The notes under the pieces are model-generated. The model searched no databases and was not told where the DNA came from. It saw only the letters and a list, made by a program, of their open reading frames with translations. Both the position numbers and the translations under genes were made by a program. A DNA stretch of 64,000 nucleotides, taken from contig CAVQSZ010000010.1 of NCBI GenBank assembly GCA_963716115.1, forward strand, positions 376,161 to 440,160, read 5' to 3'. Shown here piece after piece: positions 18,222-27,402 of this stretch. Origin of the DNA: AP-15 sp963716115. Its GTDB lineage: Bacteria; Pseudomonadota; Alphaproteobacteria; ATCC43930; CGMCC-115725. Every line of letters starts with the position of its first letter. Position 1 is the stretch's first letter.

Positions 18222-19807
18222 TACGACACGCCCACCGCTTGCAGGCCGCCGCTGAGCGCCATCAACGTCCCGTAAACCGCAAGCAGGACAAACGCGCTGG
18301 CGCAAACCCCCGCCAGCTGGATCGCGGCCCGGCGTCTGGCGATGCCGAGCGACAGACGCGACACGCTGCCCAGGATCGGGATCCCGAGATTGCGCAGCTG
18401 CCCGATCGTCGCGAACGAACGGTCGAGCTGGGCCATGGCCATCGGCGCGGCGACCCCGGCGCCGATCCCGAACAACAATACGATCGACACCAGCATCGGC
18501 CGGTTGGGCGCCGCCGGCGCGGTCGGAACCTGCGGCGGATCGACGATGCGGAACTGGATCTTTTCGGTCTTGGTGTCGGCCGAGTTGGCGATCTGCGCCG
18601 CCTCGCGCCGCGCCACCAGCTCCTCGTAGTTCTTTTTCAGCACTCCGTAATCGCGATCGAGGTCCTGGGCCTGGGCGACCACCCCCGGCGCCGACTGCGC
18701 GATTTTTTCGATGCGGGCCTGCTCCGCCTGGGCGTCGTCGAGACGCCGCTGCGCCGAGGCGACCGCCCCCTCGGCGTCGACCAGCTTGACCTTGAGCTGA
18801 TCGTAGACGCTGTTGGGTATCTGGGCCTTGCCGCCGCCGCCGGCGCCGCCTCCCGACCCGGAGCCCGACGATCCCTTGAGCTCGGCCTGGACCTGGGTGA
18901 TCGCCTCGCGGGTGGCGATCACATCCGGATGCTGATCGGTGTATTTCAATCTGAGCGTGTCGAGGTTCTTGCGCAGATCCTGCAGCCGCGCCTCATCCGG
19001 GCTGAGCCGCCGCTCGCCGTTGACCACGACCTGCGGACCGCGGTCCACCGCCAGCATCGGCGGCACCCCGACGATCTCCTTGCGCAGCGAATCGCGCTTG
19101 GTCGTTGCGTCCTCGAGCTCGCCCTTCAAGCGGATCACCGTCTGCCGTGCCTGATCGAGCCGACTGCCGCTGTCCGTCCCACCCGCCGGCGCGTCGGGGC
19201 TCCGGCCCGACACGATGTCGGGATATTGCCGCACCAGCTCGCCGCGGCGCTTCTCGGCGGCGCGCAGCTGATCGCGGTAGGAGGCGATCTGGTCGTCCAG
19301 AAAGCGCTGCGCGCTGTCCATCTCGGCGCGGCTGCTGCCCGCGGTCTTCTCGGCGAAGATCGTCAGCAGCGACTGCACCACGTTCTTGGCCCGCTCCGGC
19401 ACGGCGTCGCGATAGGAAATGGTCATCAGGTTGGTGGTGATCGGCCTGACCTCGATCTCGGAGGCCAGCCGTTTGAACAGCGCTTCCTTCTCGGCCGGCG
19501 TGGCGACGTTTACGTCGAGATCGGCGAGGCGGATCAGCTGCTCCAGATTGGGCCGGCTCAGCAATGTCCGCTGCATGAAGTCGAGATGCCTCGTCGGGTC
19601 GGTGTCCGCCGCCAGGCCGCGCAGCAGCGGGGTCAGCAGCGGGTCGGCATTGAGGTAGACGCGCGCCCGCGATTCATACTGCGTCGGGATGAAGGCGATG
19701 CCGATCCATCCGCCGACGCAGATCAGCCATGCCGCCCCCACCGACAGCCACCGGTGCCGCCACAGCGTCTGCAGGACGGGCAGCGCGATCGCCTGGATCG
19801 AGTTCAT
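18221..19807 (-). CDS. Polysaccharide chain-length determinant, Wzz/GNVR type
   Basis: The 528-residue inner-membrane protein has a first transmembrane helix at about 20-42 and a long periplasmic region rich in coiled coil (about 160-400). Two hydrophobic segments follow (about 425-445 and 490-512). This is the exosortase A-associated chain-length family, which sets polymer length and interacts with the kinase encoded next. Start ATG 19807 is chosen because the protein then begins MNSIQAIALPVLQTLW just before the first helix. An upstream frame start at 19888 adds only low-complexity arginine-rich residues. It lies 106 bp from the export lipoprotein gene. Confidence 0.85.
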   Translation of the reverse strand: MNSIQAIALPVLQTLWRHRWLSVGAAWLICVGGWIGIAFIPTQYESRARVYLNADPLLTPLLRGLAADTDPTRHLDFMQRTLLSRPNLEQLIRLADLDVNVATPAEKEALFKRLASEIEVRPITTNLMTISYRDAVPERAKNVVQSLLTIFAEKTAGSSRAEMDSAQRFLDDQIASYRDQLRAAEKRRGELVRQYPDIVSGRSPDAPAGGTDSGSRLDQARQTVIRLKGELEDATTKRDSLRKEIVGVPPMLAVDRGPQVVVNGERRLSPDEARLQDLRKNLDTLRLKYTDQHPDVIATREAITQVQAELKGSSGSGSGGGAGGGGKAQIPNSVYDQLKVKLVDAEGAVASAQRRLDDAQAEQARIEKIAQSAPGVVAQAQDLDRDYGVLKKNYEELVARREAAQIANSADTKTEKIQFRIVDPPQVPTAPAAPNRPMLVSIVLLFGIGAGVAAPMAMAQLDRSFATIGQLRNLGIPILGSVSRLSLGIARRRAAIQLAGVCASAFVLLAVYGTLMALSGGLQAVGVS

Positions 19808-19913
19808 GGACGGCTCCAATCGTGCCGATCTGGCGCGGCGGCCGCAGCCGGCCCGACGCGCGCAGGCCGTTCCACGCGGCGGCGACACCCCCCTTTGACG
19901 CGGCGCCGCATGG

Positions 19914-20555
19914 TCAGAACAGGCGTTGCGGAATAATCAGGATATCGCCCGGCTGGAGCGCGACATTGCTCGAGACGTCGCCATCCCGGATCAGGCTGGT
20001 CAGATGCACCGCATAGGTGTTCTGCTGGCCGTCGACGGTGCGGACGATGACGGCGTCGTTGCCCGCGGCATACCGCGTCAGGCCGCCGACCTCGATCATC
20101 GCGTCGAGCACGGTCATGTCGGTGCGATAGGACAGCGCGCGCGGCTGCGAGGCTTCGCCGATGACCCGCACCTGCTCGGTGAACGGACCGACAAAGCCTT
20201 CGGCGATGACGGTCACCACCGGCTCCTTGATGTATTTCGCCAGCCGCTTTTCAAGCTCGCGCGCGAGCCCGCTCGGCGTCTTGCCGATCGCCACGACATC
20301 CTCGACGAGCGGGATCGACAGGCGGCCGTCGGGGCGCACCGGCACGCTCGCCGACAGCTCCGGGTTGCGCCAGACGAAGATATTGAGCTTGTCGCCGGGG
20401 CCGATGCGGTACTCGGCCGAGGGCAACGCCGAGGCCGGCGGCGCCGGCGGCAGCGACGGCGCCCCGCTGCACCCGGCGACGGCGAGGGCGGCGGCGATCC
20501 CGGCAGCGTGAAGCAACGTTCGATGCACCCCTGCGCTCCTGTCCACTTTCCCCAT
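19914..20555 (-). CDS. Polysaccharide export lipoprotein, Wza-like
   Basis: The 213-residue protein has a lipoprotein signal with lipobox LAVAGC and lipidated Cys29. A polysaccharide export domain follows (YRIGPGDKLNIFVWRNPE at about 45-62), then SLBB-like segments ending in the typical GDILIIPQRLF. It would form the outer-membrane channel for the polymer, linked to the Wzz-like protein. The start ATG 20555 is placed to give a normal lipoprotein signal. The frame extends to 20696, but the extra residues have no signal character. It appears to be the first gene of the minus-strand XrtA operon. Confidence 0.87.
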   Translation of the reverse strand: MGKVDRSAGVHRTLLHAAGIAAALAVAGCSGAPSLPPAPPASALPSAEYRIGPGDKLNIFVWRNPELSASVPVRPDGRLSIPLVEDVVAIGKTPSGLARELEKRLAKYIKEPVVTVIAEGFVGPFTEQVRVIGEASQPRALSYRTDMTVLDAMIEVGGLTRYAAGNDAVIVRTVDGQQNTYAVHLTSLIRDGDVSSNVALQPGDILIIPQRLF

Positions 20556-20884
20556 CCCGCGGCGGATCTTACCACGCCGCAAAGTGTCCGCCGCCGAAGA
20601 AGGTGGTGCCGCGCGCGCCGTTTCGCGGCGCGCGCCTGCTCTTGGCGCAGCGCTATAGCACCAAGGGCTGCGCAGCGCAATAAAGTTGTCGTTCACCGGT
20701 TGCCTTGTCGGCGCAGAACGAGCGGCGGCAATCGCGGTATTCGAGGCTCGGCAATAGGCTTGGATTGCACGGGCTTGTTGCCGCGCGTCGGACGGTCGGC
20801 GGCGCGACTGAGGCCGTCGAGGGAATCCTGCGGCGTCAGTCCTTACAAAGAATTAATCCGGCGGCAGGCGCGCTCGCCGCCGCG
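20556..20884. promoter_or_regulatory. Upstream region of XrtA operon
   Basis: This 329 bp gap separates the export lipoprotein gene from the end of the DUF1501 gene. Both are on the minus strand, so it probably carries the main promoter of the exosortase operon. I found no clear operator, terminator hairpin or sigma-54 box by eye. Confidence 0.35.
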
Positions 20885-22114
20885 TCATGCCGCCATTATT
20901 CGCGCCAGCCCGACGGGGGCCGCCGGGGCCCCGGGGAACACCATGTCGAGCTGGCGGTCGGTGAGCCGCATGTGGCGCCCGATGACGGCTGCCAGCGCCG
21001 CGCGAAAATCGGTCGTGACCGCCAGGTCGCGGCGCTGGTAGAGCTGCGCCGGCGAGAGCCCCGGCCAGTCGCCGTAGACGCGGCCGCCATTGACCGCGCC
21101 GCCGCAGGCCCAGATGACATTGCCGTGGCCGTGGTCGGTGCCGCCGTTGCCGTTCTCGCCCACGGTGCGGCCGAACTCGGACAGGACGACGACCGCGGTG
21201 TCGCGCCAGGCGGGGCCGAGCCCGTGGGCGAGCGCGGCGACCCCGTCGCCGAGCGGGCGCAGGCGATTGGCGAGCTGGCCCTGGCGGCCGCCTTGGTCGA
21301 CATGGGTGTCCCAGCCGCCGAGCGCGACGACGGCGAGGCGGATGCGCGGGTCGCCGGCGAGCAGCCGGGCGAGCCGCGCCGCCCGCCCGGCAAAGCCGGT
21401 CGGCGGCGGGGCGCCGTTGTCGGCGATCGTCTGCTCCGCCGCCAGATCGGCGATCAGCTGGGCGCGCGCCGCCCGGCCGGCGCGATAGGCCTGGCCGAGG
21501 GCGTCGTCCGCCGCGTAGAGGCGATCGAACGCGTCGGCGACGGCCGGGCGGTCGAGCGCCAGCGGTCGGGCGGCGTCGGGACCCAGCTCCAGATTGGACG
21601 CCGGGATCCTGCCCGACAGGATGCGCGGCAGGGTCGGGCCGATGGCGATTGCGTCGGCCGGGCCGCGCGCGCCCGGCAGCGCCGCGAGCAGCCGGTTCAT
21701 CCAGCCGTCCGGCGTCCGGTTCTGCCCGGGCGTGCCGTTCTCGAGGTAAAGCTGGGCGTCGAAATGCGAGCGGGTCGGGTCGGGCGAGCCGGCGGCGTGG
21801 ACAAAGGCGAGGCAGCCCTCGCGCCACAGCGGCATCAGGCTCGCAAGCGCCGGGTGCAGCCCGAAACGGCCGTCGAGCGGCAGCGCGCCGTCCGGCCTGC
21901 CCGGCGGCGCGATCGCGATCGACCGGCGTTGCCGGTAGTAGTCTGCCTCCGCGTAGGGGACGACGACGCTGAGCCCGTCGACCGCGCCGCGCAGCAGGAT
22001 CACAATCAGCCGTTGCGCGCCGCCGCCGGCCGCCGCCGCCCACGCCCCGCGGCCGATCGGGCACAAGAGCGCGCCGGCCGATGCTTTGACAAAGCCGCGT
22101 CTGTCCATCGCCAC
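20885..22114 (-). CDS. DUF1501 family exported protein
   Basis: The 409-residue protein starts with a twin-arginine signal (MDRRGFVKA, then a hydrophobic run ending GAWA), so it should leave the cytoplasm folded by the Tat system. The body is typical of the DUF1501 family, related in fold to alkaline phosphatase/sulfatase enzymes, with RLIVILLRGAVDGLSVV near 35-51 and GGWDTHVDQGGRQGQL in the middle. Function of the family is not established. The gene is preceded at a distance of four bases by a DUF1800 gene, and the two families are usually found as a pair. Confidence 0.8.
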   Translation of the reverse strand: MAMDRRGFVKASAGALLCPIGRGAWAAAAGGGAQRLIVILLRGAVDGLSVVVPYAEADYYRQRRSIAIAPPGRPDGALPLDGRFGLHPALASLMPLWREGCLAFVHAAGSPDPTRSHFDAQLYLENGTPGQNRTPDGWMNRLLAALPGARGPADAIAIGPTLPRILSGRIPASNLELGPDAARPLALDRPAVADAFDRLYAADDALGQAYRAGRAARAQLIADLAAEQTIADNGAPPPTGFAGRAARLARLLAGDPRIRLAVVALGGWDTHVDQGGRQGQLANRLRPLGDGVAALAHGLGPAWRDTAVVVLSEFGRTVGENGNGGTDHGHGNVIWACGGAVNGGRVYGDWPGLSPAQLYQRRDLAVTTDFRAALAAVIGRHMRLTDRQLDMVFPGAPAAPVGLARIMAA

Positions 22115-22118
22115 CCCG

Positions 22119-23630
22119 CTACCGCCGCATGAAATCGGGGCTGCCGAGGATCAGCGCGGCGCGCAGCCCCCGCGGCGCCGCAGCGACCGCGTCGCGCGTC
22201 GCGGGCGCGAGGGTCGCGGCGAAGATCTCCAGCAGCCGGCCGGCGTCGACCGCCTGCCCCCGCCGCGGCCCCGGCGCGAGGTCCAGCAACCCGCCGCGCG
22301 GCGGAGCGCTGACCGCCAGGCCGCCGCGGGCGAAGGCGGCGGCAAAGCCGATCCGCCGCGCCGTCGCGTCCGGGCTCAACCAGGCGTCCTCGGTGTTTTT
22401 GTAGCCGTCCGGGGTCGGGCAGCCGTAAAGCGGCATGCCGAGCCGGCTCATCGTCGCCAAGAGCGGGCGGGCGTCGAGCAGCGGGACCCCGGCCGCGCGC
22501 GCCGCCGAGATCACGAGCTGGTAGGGAGTCTTGTATTTGAGGCCGACGCTGTCGCGGAACTCGGAGCTGGCGAACAGGGTCTTCAGCACCTCGCGAATAT
22601 CGCCGTCGGTGGCGAGGAACCGCGCGGCGAGCCGCTCGACCAGCGCGGCGGGCGGCGCGTCGGCGACGAAATACTGGGCGAGCTCGAAGCTGATGTGGCG
22701 GGCGGTGGCCGGGGCCCGCGCCAGCATGTCGAGCGCCTCCTCGCCCTCCGCCTTGCCGCGCGCCCGCAGCGGCCGGCCGAGAAACACCTTGGGGCTGAAA
22801 TCATGGCGCGCGCCCTCGAAGACGGCGGCATGGCCGGAGAGCTGATCGCCATCGGGGCGGCTGATGCCCCAGCCGGTCAGCACCCGGGCCAGGGTGACGA
22901 CATCGTCCTGGGTGTAGCCGCCATCGACGCCGAGCGTGTGCAGCTCCATGACCTCGCGGGCGAAATTCTCGTTGAGCCCGCGCTCGCGCCCCCGCGCGCC
23001 GGGGCTGCCGGGGGCGGTGCTCAACGCGTTGTCGAGATAGACCAGCATCGCCGGGTGCTTGGTCGTGGCGAACAGCAGGTCGCGGAACCGGCCCAGCGCG
23101 AACGGGCGGATCGCCCGCTCCTCGTAATCGCCGATCCACAGATGGTCCAATCCCTTCCCGGCGAACACGTTGAAATGGTTGAACCAGAAATCGACCATGA
23201 CCTCCTGCAGCTGGCGCCGGCTCAAGACCGCCCGCAGCACCCGCGCCTCGGCCGCCTCGCGGACAATAGCCCGCGCCCGCTCCTCCTGCGCCCGCACCGC
23301 CGCCGCTGTCGGCTTCAGCCCCAGCGCCGGGCGCAACGGCCCGTAGACCCGGCGCAGCTGCGCCGCGTCGAGCCCGAGCGTGTCGAGCTGCGCCAGATCC
23401 CATTGCAGCTCATAGGGCTCGGGGATCGCGGCCGGGTCGAGCTGCTCGGCGATATAGCGCTCGATCCCGATCGTTTTCACATGGCGGAAATCCTCGAGCG
23501 AGGGACCGAACGCGAGGCGGCTCAGCACATGGACGATCTGACGGTCCGAGGCGCCGTCGGCGCCGGCCGCCGGCGTCCCCGGCAGCAGGAGCAGCAGCCA
23601 GGCGGCGGCGAGGAATGCGGCTGGTCGCAT
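22119..23630 (-). CDS. DUF1800 family exported protein
   Basis: The 503-residue protein has a cleavable signal peptide (about 1-24, ending PAAGA) and the DUF1800 pattern: HVLSRLAFGPS, MVDFWFNHFNVF, NENFAREVMELHTLGV and LTGWGISRP. Its activity is unknown. It pairs with the DUF1501 gene four bases downstream. I set the start at ATG 23630 because it gives the signal peptide. The longer open frame to 24068 is a shadow of the neighbouring crotonase gene. A conserved HFN motif and acidic residues suggest metal binding, which is inference. Confidence 0.8.
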   Translation of the reverse strand: MRPAAFLAAAWLLLLLPGTPAAGADGASDRQIVHVLSRLAFGPSLEDFRHVKTIGIERYIAEQLDPAAIPEPYELQWDLAQLDTLGLDAAQLRRVYGPLRPALGLKPTAAAVRAQEERARAIVREAAEARVLRAVLSRRQLQEVMVDFWFNHFNVFAGKGLDHLWIGDYEERAIRPFALGRFRDLLFATTKHPAMLVYLDNALSTAPGSPGARGRERGLNENFAREVMELHTLGVDGGYTQDDVVTLARVLTGWGISRPDGDQLSGHAAVFEGARHDFSPKVFLGRPLRARGKAEGEEALDMLARAPATARHISFELAQYFVADAPPAALVERLAARFLATDGDIREVLKTLFASSEFRDSVGLKYKTPYQLVISAARAAGVPLLDARPLLATMSRLGMPLYGCPTPDGYKNTEDAWLSPDATARRIGFAAAFARGGLAVSAPPRGGLLDLAPGPRRGQAVDAGRLLEIFAATLAPATRDAVAAAPRGLRAALILGSPDFMRR

Positions 23631-23638
23631 CGCCGCGC

Positions 23639-24418
23639 CTATTTCGGCCGGCGGAAATCCGGCCGGCGCTTTTCGATGAAGGCCCTCGCTCCCTCCTTCG
23701 CCTCGTCGCCGCCGTAGTAAAGGGCGAGCGCCTCGAAGCCGAGGCTGCCGATGCCGCGGATGTTCTCGCTGTCGGCGTTGAACGAGCGCTTGGCGATGGC
23801 GAGCGCGGTCGGGCTCAGCGCCAGGATCTCGCGGCACCAGGCCTCGACCTCGGCGTCGAGCGCGGCGGCCGGCACCACCTTGTTGACGAGGCCCATCTGG
23901 AAGGCTTCGGCGGCGCTGTAGCGGCGGCACAAAAACCAGATCTCGCGCGCCCGCTTCTCGCCGACGAGGCGCGCGAGATAGGCCGTGCCCCAGCCCGGAT
24001 CGACCGAGCCGACGCGCGGGCCGACCTGGCCGAAGACCGCGTTCTCCGAGGCGATCGTCAGGTCGCACACGGTCGCCAGCACGTTGCCGCCGCCGATCGC
24101 ATAGCCCTGCACCTTGGCGATGACCGGCTTGCGGATGTCGCGCATCGCGGCGTGCAATTCCTCGATCGGCATGCCGACGAGGCCGCGCCCGCCATAGCCG
24201 CCGTCCCTCGATGAATTGTCGCCGCCGGAGCAGAACGCCCGCGTTCCGGCGCCAGCCAGAACGACGACGCCGACCGCGTCGTCGGCCCCGGCGTCGGTGA
24301 ACGCGTCAAGCATTTCCTCGACCGTCCGCGCCCGGAACGCGTTGAGCACCGCGGGGCGGTTGATCGTGATCGTCGCGACGCCGTCGCGCTTGTCGTAGAG
24401 GATGTCCTGGTAGTCCAT
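23639..24418 (-). CDS. MenB/BadI-like crotonase-fold enzyme
   Basis: This 259-residue crotonase-fold protein has the oxyanion-hole residues in FCSGGDNSS and YAIGGGNVLATVCDLTI. The GPRVGSVDPGWG stretch contains the aspartate used by naphthoyl-CoA synthase (MenB) and by the ring hydrolase BadI. The first catalytic glutamate of ordinary enoyl-CoA hydratases is replaced by valine, as in MenB/BadI. BadI opens 2-ketocyclohexanecarboxyl-CoA in alicyclic acid degradation. From memory the resemblance to BadI is strong, but a MenB-like reaction cannot be excluded. It lies eight bases from the DUF1800 gene, which is probably incidental. Confidence 0.75.
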   Translation of the reverse strand: MDYQDILYDKRDGVATITINRPAVLNAFRARTVEEMLDAFTDAGADDAVGVVVLAGAGTRAFCSGGDNSSRDGGYGGRGLVGMPIEELHAAMRDIRKPVIAKVQGYAIGGGNVLATVCDLTIASENAVFGQVGPRVGSVDPGWGTAYLARLVGEKRAREIWFLCRRYSAAEAFQMGLVNKVVPAAALDAEVEAWCREILALSPTALAIAKRSFNADSENIRGIGSLGFEALALYYGGDEAKEGARAFIEKRRPDFRRPK

Positions 24419-24566
24419 CGGTCCGGTCCTCGGTCGGGACGCCCCCGGCCGGAGGATAGTGGACGCGAGGTCGGCGGCAAGGATGCGCCGCCCGGCCGCC
24501 GCCGGCGCGCCGATCGGCCAAGTCGAAGGCCGGGTCGGCGGCGCCGATCGGGCGAATCGCCTCCGG

Positions 24567-26004
24567 CTAATTCATGCCGGCCTCTTTGCCGGCCGGGCGG
24601 TCGGCGGCGCCGTCGGCGTTTCGGGCCGGCCGTGGGCGGCGCACGAAATTGAACAGGCGAAAGACGCTCGCCACCGCCGCGACCGCCGAAAAGCCGGCGG
24701 CGATCAGGATCGCGACCGTCGGGCTGGTCCCGCCGGAGGGGCCGGCGATGCCGAAGATCAGCGCGACGAGCGCAGCGCCGATGGTCTGCCCGAGCAGGCG
24801 CGCCGTCGATTGGACGGCGCCCGCGCCGCCGCTGCGCTCGCGCGGCGCGCTCGATACGATGGCCCGGTTGTTCGGCGACTGGAAGAACCCGAAGCCGAGC
24901 CCGCAGATCGTCATCCGCCAGACGATGTCGGCCGCGCCCGGGGCCGCCGGCAGCAGCGCCATCAGCACAAAGCCGAGGCTCAGCACGCCGAGGCCGATGC
25001 CGCCGAGGATCCCGGCCGGATAGCGGTCGGCGAGCCTTCCGGCGATCGGCGCGATGATCGCCACCGTCACCGGCCACGGCGTCATCAGCAGCCCGGTTGC
25101 AACCTGCGAGCGGCCGAGCACGTCCTGGAAATAGAAGGGCAAGGCGACAAAGACGATCCCTTGCGCCACGAAGGTCGAGACCGAGGTCGCGACCGACAGC
25201 GCGAAGACCGGGCGCTTGAACAGATCGACCGGCAGCAGCGGCAGGCTGAGCCCGGCCTGCCGGCGCACCAGGATCGCGCCGACGACGATCGCGCCGACCA
25301 GCTCGACCGCGACGAAGGGCGCCGCCTGGCCGTGGCCGACGCCGTTGACCCCGGCGATCAGAAAGGCGAAGGCGAAGGCGCTCAACGCCGCGCTCGCAAT
25401 GTCGAAGCGGTGCTCCGAGGGCGGCGTCGAGGGCAGCAGCCGCAACGACAGACAGAAGGTGGCGAGGCCGATCGGCACGCTGACCGCGAACAGCCACGGC
25501 CAGGGCGCGACCGAGAGGATCGCCGCGGCCACGCTCGGGCCGGCGGCCGACGAGGTCGACACCGCGACCGCGGTCACCGCGATGCCGCGGCCCAATTGCC
25601 GGCGGGGATAGGTGTAGCGCACCAGCGCCATGTTGACCGCGGTCATGCCGGCGGCGCCCACCCCTTGCAGCGCCCGGCCCAAGGCCAGCATCGGCAGCGA
25701 CTGCGACAGCGCGCTGACCAGCGCCGCGGCGGTGAACACCGCCAGCCCGATCGTATAGATGCGGCGATAGCCGAAGATGTCGCCGAGCGAGGCCAGCGGC
25801 AGCAGCGCAGACCACCACCGCCAGCTGATAGGCGTTGACGACCCAGATCGATTGCGCCGCGCTCGCGCCCAAATCCCTGCCGATCGTCGGCAGCGCGATA
25901 TTGGCGATCGAGCTGTCGAGCACCGACACGACAAGCCCGGTGACCAAGGTCAGGACCGCCCAGTAGCGCTGCGGGAACGGCAGCCCGTCTTCGGCCGTAT
26001 TCAT
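24567..26004 (-). pseudogene. MFS drug-efflux-type transporter, frameshifted
   Basis: This encodes a 14-helix type major facilitator of the EmrB/QacA family. It starts MNTAEDGLPFPQRYWAVLTL at ATG 26004, with the family motif SVLDSSIANIALPTIG. The frame breaks near 25805-25815, between WVVNAYQLAVVV and SALLPLASLGDIFGYRR, where one base seems to be missing. The rest (to 24567) continues intact, including LGRALQGVGAAGM and the late helices. If restored, the protein would have about 479 residues and act as a proton-driven exporter. The break may be a real mutation or a sequencing error, because everything downstream is well conserved. Confidence 0.75.
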
Positions 26005-26089
26005 GGCCGTTCCCCCGCCCTCCCCGGGCTTGGCCCGGGGATCATCGGAAGAGGGTCGGGGCGAGGGGCGACGACCGACGGGAGCCAGC

Positions 26090-26602
26090 CTACTTCACGA
26101 TGTCGGGGATCAGCAGAAACAGGTCGGTGTCGCCGGTTTCCTGGCCGGCGGCGGTCAGCATCGCATGCGCCTGGCCGCGGTGATGGGTCTGGTGGTTGAA
26201 GAAGTGGGCGACCAGCAGGCGCTTCGGCGCGCGCATCTCGCGGCCGGCGGCGCCGCTGAACCAGACCAGATCCTCGCCGAGCCAGCCGTCGTCGACCTTC
26301 GCCGCCCAGCGCTCGATGGCGGCGTCGGCCTTCTCGCGCTCGGCCCCGAGCGCGGCGAAATCCTCGATCATCCGGGCGCTCTCCTTGATCGGCGTCGTCG
26401 GCCGCTCCCAGCCGTCGAAGCGCGACATCCACTGCCGGTCGCCCCACAGGATGTGCGAGAGGGTGCCGTGGACAGCGCCCCAGAAGGCGCCGCGCGGCAG
26501 CCGCCGCTCGTCATCCGACAATCTGGCCGCGGCCCCATAGAGCCGGCGGTTCATCTCGGCGTTGTAGGCGGCCATGGTCCGGACATAGGCGGGGGTGATC
26601 AT
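26090..26602 (-). CDS. DinB-like four-helix protein
   Basis: The 170-residue protein resembles the DinB/YfiT-like superfamily, a four-helix bundle that binds a divalent metal through three histidines. Candidate ligands are His50 (GTLSHILWGD), His137 and His141 (NHQTHHRGQ). Many members are thiol-dependent S-transferases, and this one's substrate is unknown. The start ATG 26602 gives MITPAYVRTMAAYN. It sits 11 bases after the second crotonase gene and is probably co-transcribed with it. Confidence 0.8.
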   Translation of the reverse strand: MITPAYVRTMAAYNAEMNRRLYGAAARLSDDERRLPRGAFWGAVHGTLSHILWGDRQWMSRFDGWERPTTPIKESARMIEDFAALGAEREKADAAIERWAAKVDDGWLGEDLVWFSGAAGREMRAPKRLLVAHFFNHQTHHRGQAHAMLTAAGQETGDTDLFLLIPDIVK

Positions 26603-26613
26603 CGCGATCCTCC

Positions 26614-27402
26614 TCAGCGGCCCTTGAACGGGCCGGGCTGGCGCTTTTCGGCGAAGGCGCGGGCGGCCTCGCGGAAGTCTTCCGAGAGATAGAGCTTCAA
26701 GGGCGCGGTCTGCATCGCCACCTCGCGCTCGAGCTGGTCCATATGCCAGCGACGGGTGCGCACCGTCGCCCGCACCGAGAGCGGCGGGTTTTTCGCGACC
26801 TCGGCGGCGAGCTCTTGCGCAGCCTCGAGATGCCGGCCCTCCGGCGCGACACGGGTGATGATGCCGGCCGCCAACGCCTCCTCGGCGGTGAAGAAGCGGC
26901 CGGTCAGCGCCACCTCGTCGGCAAAGGCGGCGCCGCCGCGGAAGTTCAGCAGCGCCCAGTATTTGGCCCCGCCGAGCCCGCGCGAGGTCTCGGTCACCTG
27001 GAATTTGGTCCCGGCTGCGGCGACGATCAGGTCGCATTCGAGCACGATGCCGAGCGCCAGGCCCATCGCATAGCCGTGCGGGGCGGCGATCACCGGCTTC
27101 CAGTTGACCGAGCGGGTGAAGAGGTCGGCGGAATTGGCGCCCCAGCCCTGCGGCCCGCCATGCTGCTGGAATTCCTCGCGGCTGCGCAATTGGCGCTGGT
27201 GCACGTCGGCGCCGCTCGAAAAGGCGCGGCCGGCGCCGCAGATCACCGCGACCTCGGCGTCGGGGTCGAGGTCGAAGCGCCGCAGCGCGTCGGCCAGATG
27301 CCGCACCAGATCGTCGCTGAACGCGTTGAGCCGGTCCGGCCGGTTCAGGGTCAGGGTCGCGACCCGGTCGCGGCAGGCGTATTCGACCATGGTCTCGGTC
27401 AT
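26614..27402 (-). CDS. Enoyl-CoA hydratase/isomerase family protein
   Basis: This 262-residue crotonase-fold protein has the first oxyanion motif in AFSSGADVHQRQ and the second in HGYAMGLALGIVLECDL. The glutamate usually found in the second motif is replaced by glycine, while a glutamate in FQVTETSRGLGG keeps the other catalytic position. This suggests isomerase or hydrolase chemistry instead of simple hydration. The start codon overlaps the stop of the substrate-binding-protein gene as ATGA (27399-27402). That coupling suggests that the imported compound is metabolised as a CoA thioester. Confidence 0.75.
   Translation of the reverse strand: MTETMVEYACRDRVATLTLNRPDRLNAFSDDLVRHLADALRRFDLDPDAEVAVICGAGRAFSSGADVHQRQLRSREEFQQHGGPQGWGANSADLFTRSVNWKPVIAAPHGYAMGLALGIVLECDLIVAAAGTKFQVTETSRGLGGAKYWALLNFRGGAAFADEVALTGRFFTAEEALAAGIITRVAPEGRHLEAAQELAAEVAKNPPLSVRATVRTRRWHMDQLEREVAMQTAPLKLYLSEDFREAARAFAEKRQPGPFKGR

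Noticed and set aside
20705..22132. Plus-strand open frame of 475 codons over the DUF1501 gene
   Set aside because: It has biased composition and no domain, and the DUF1501 gene on the other strand is convincing.
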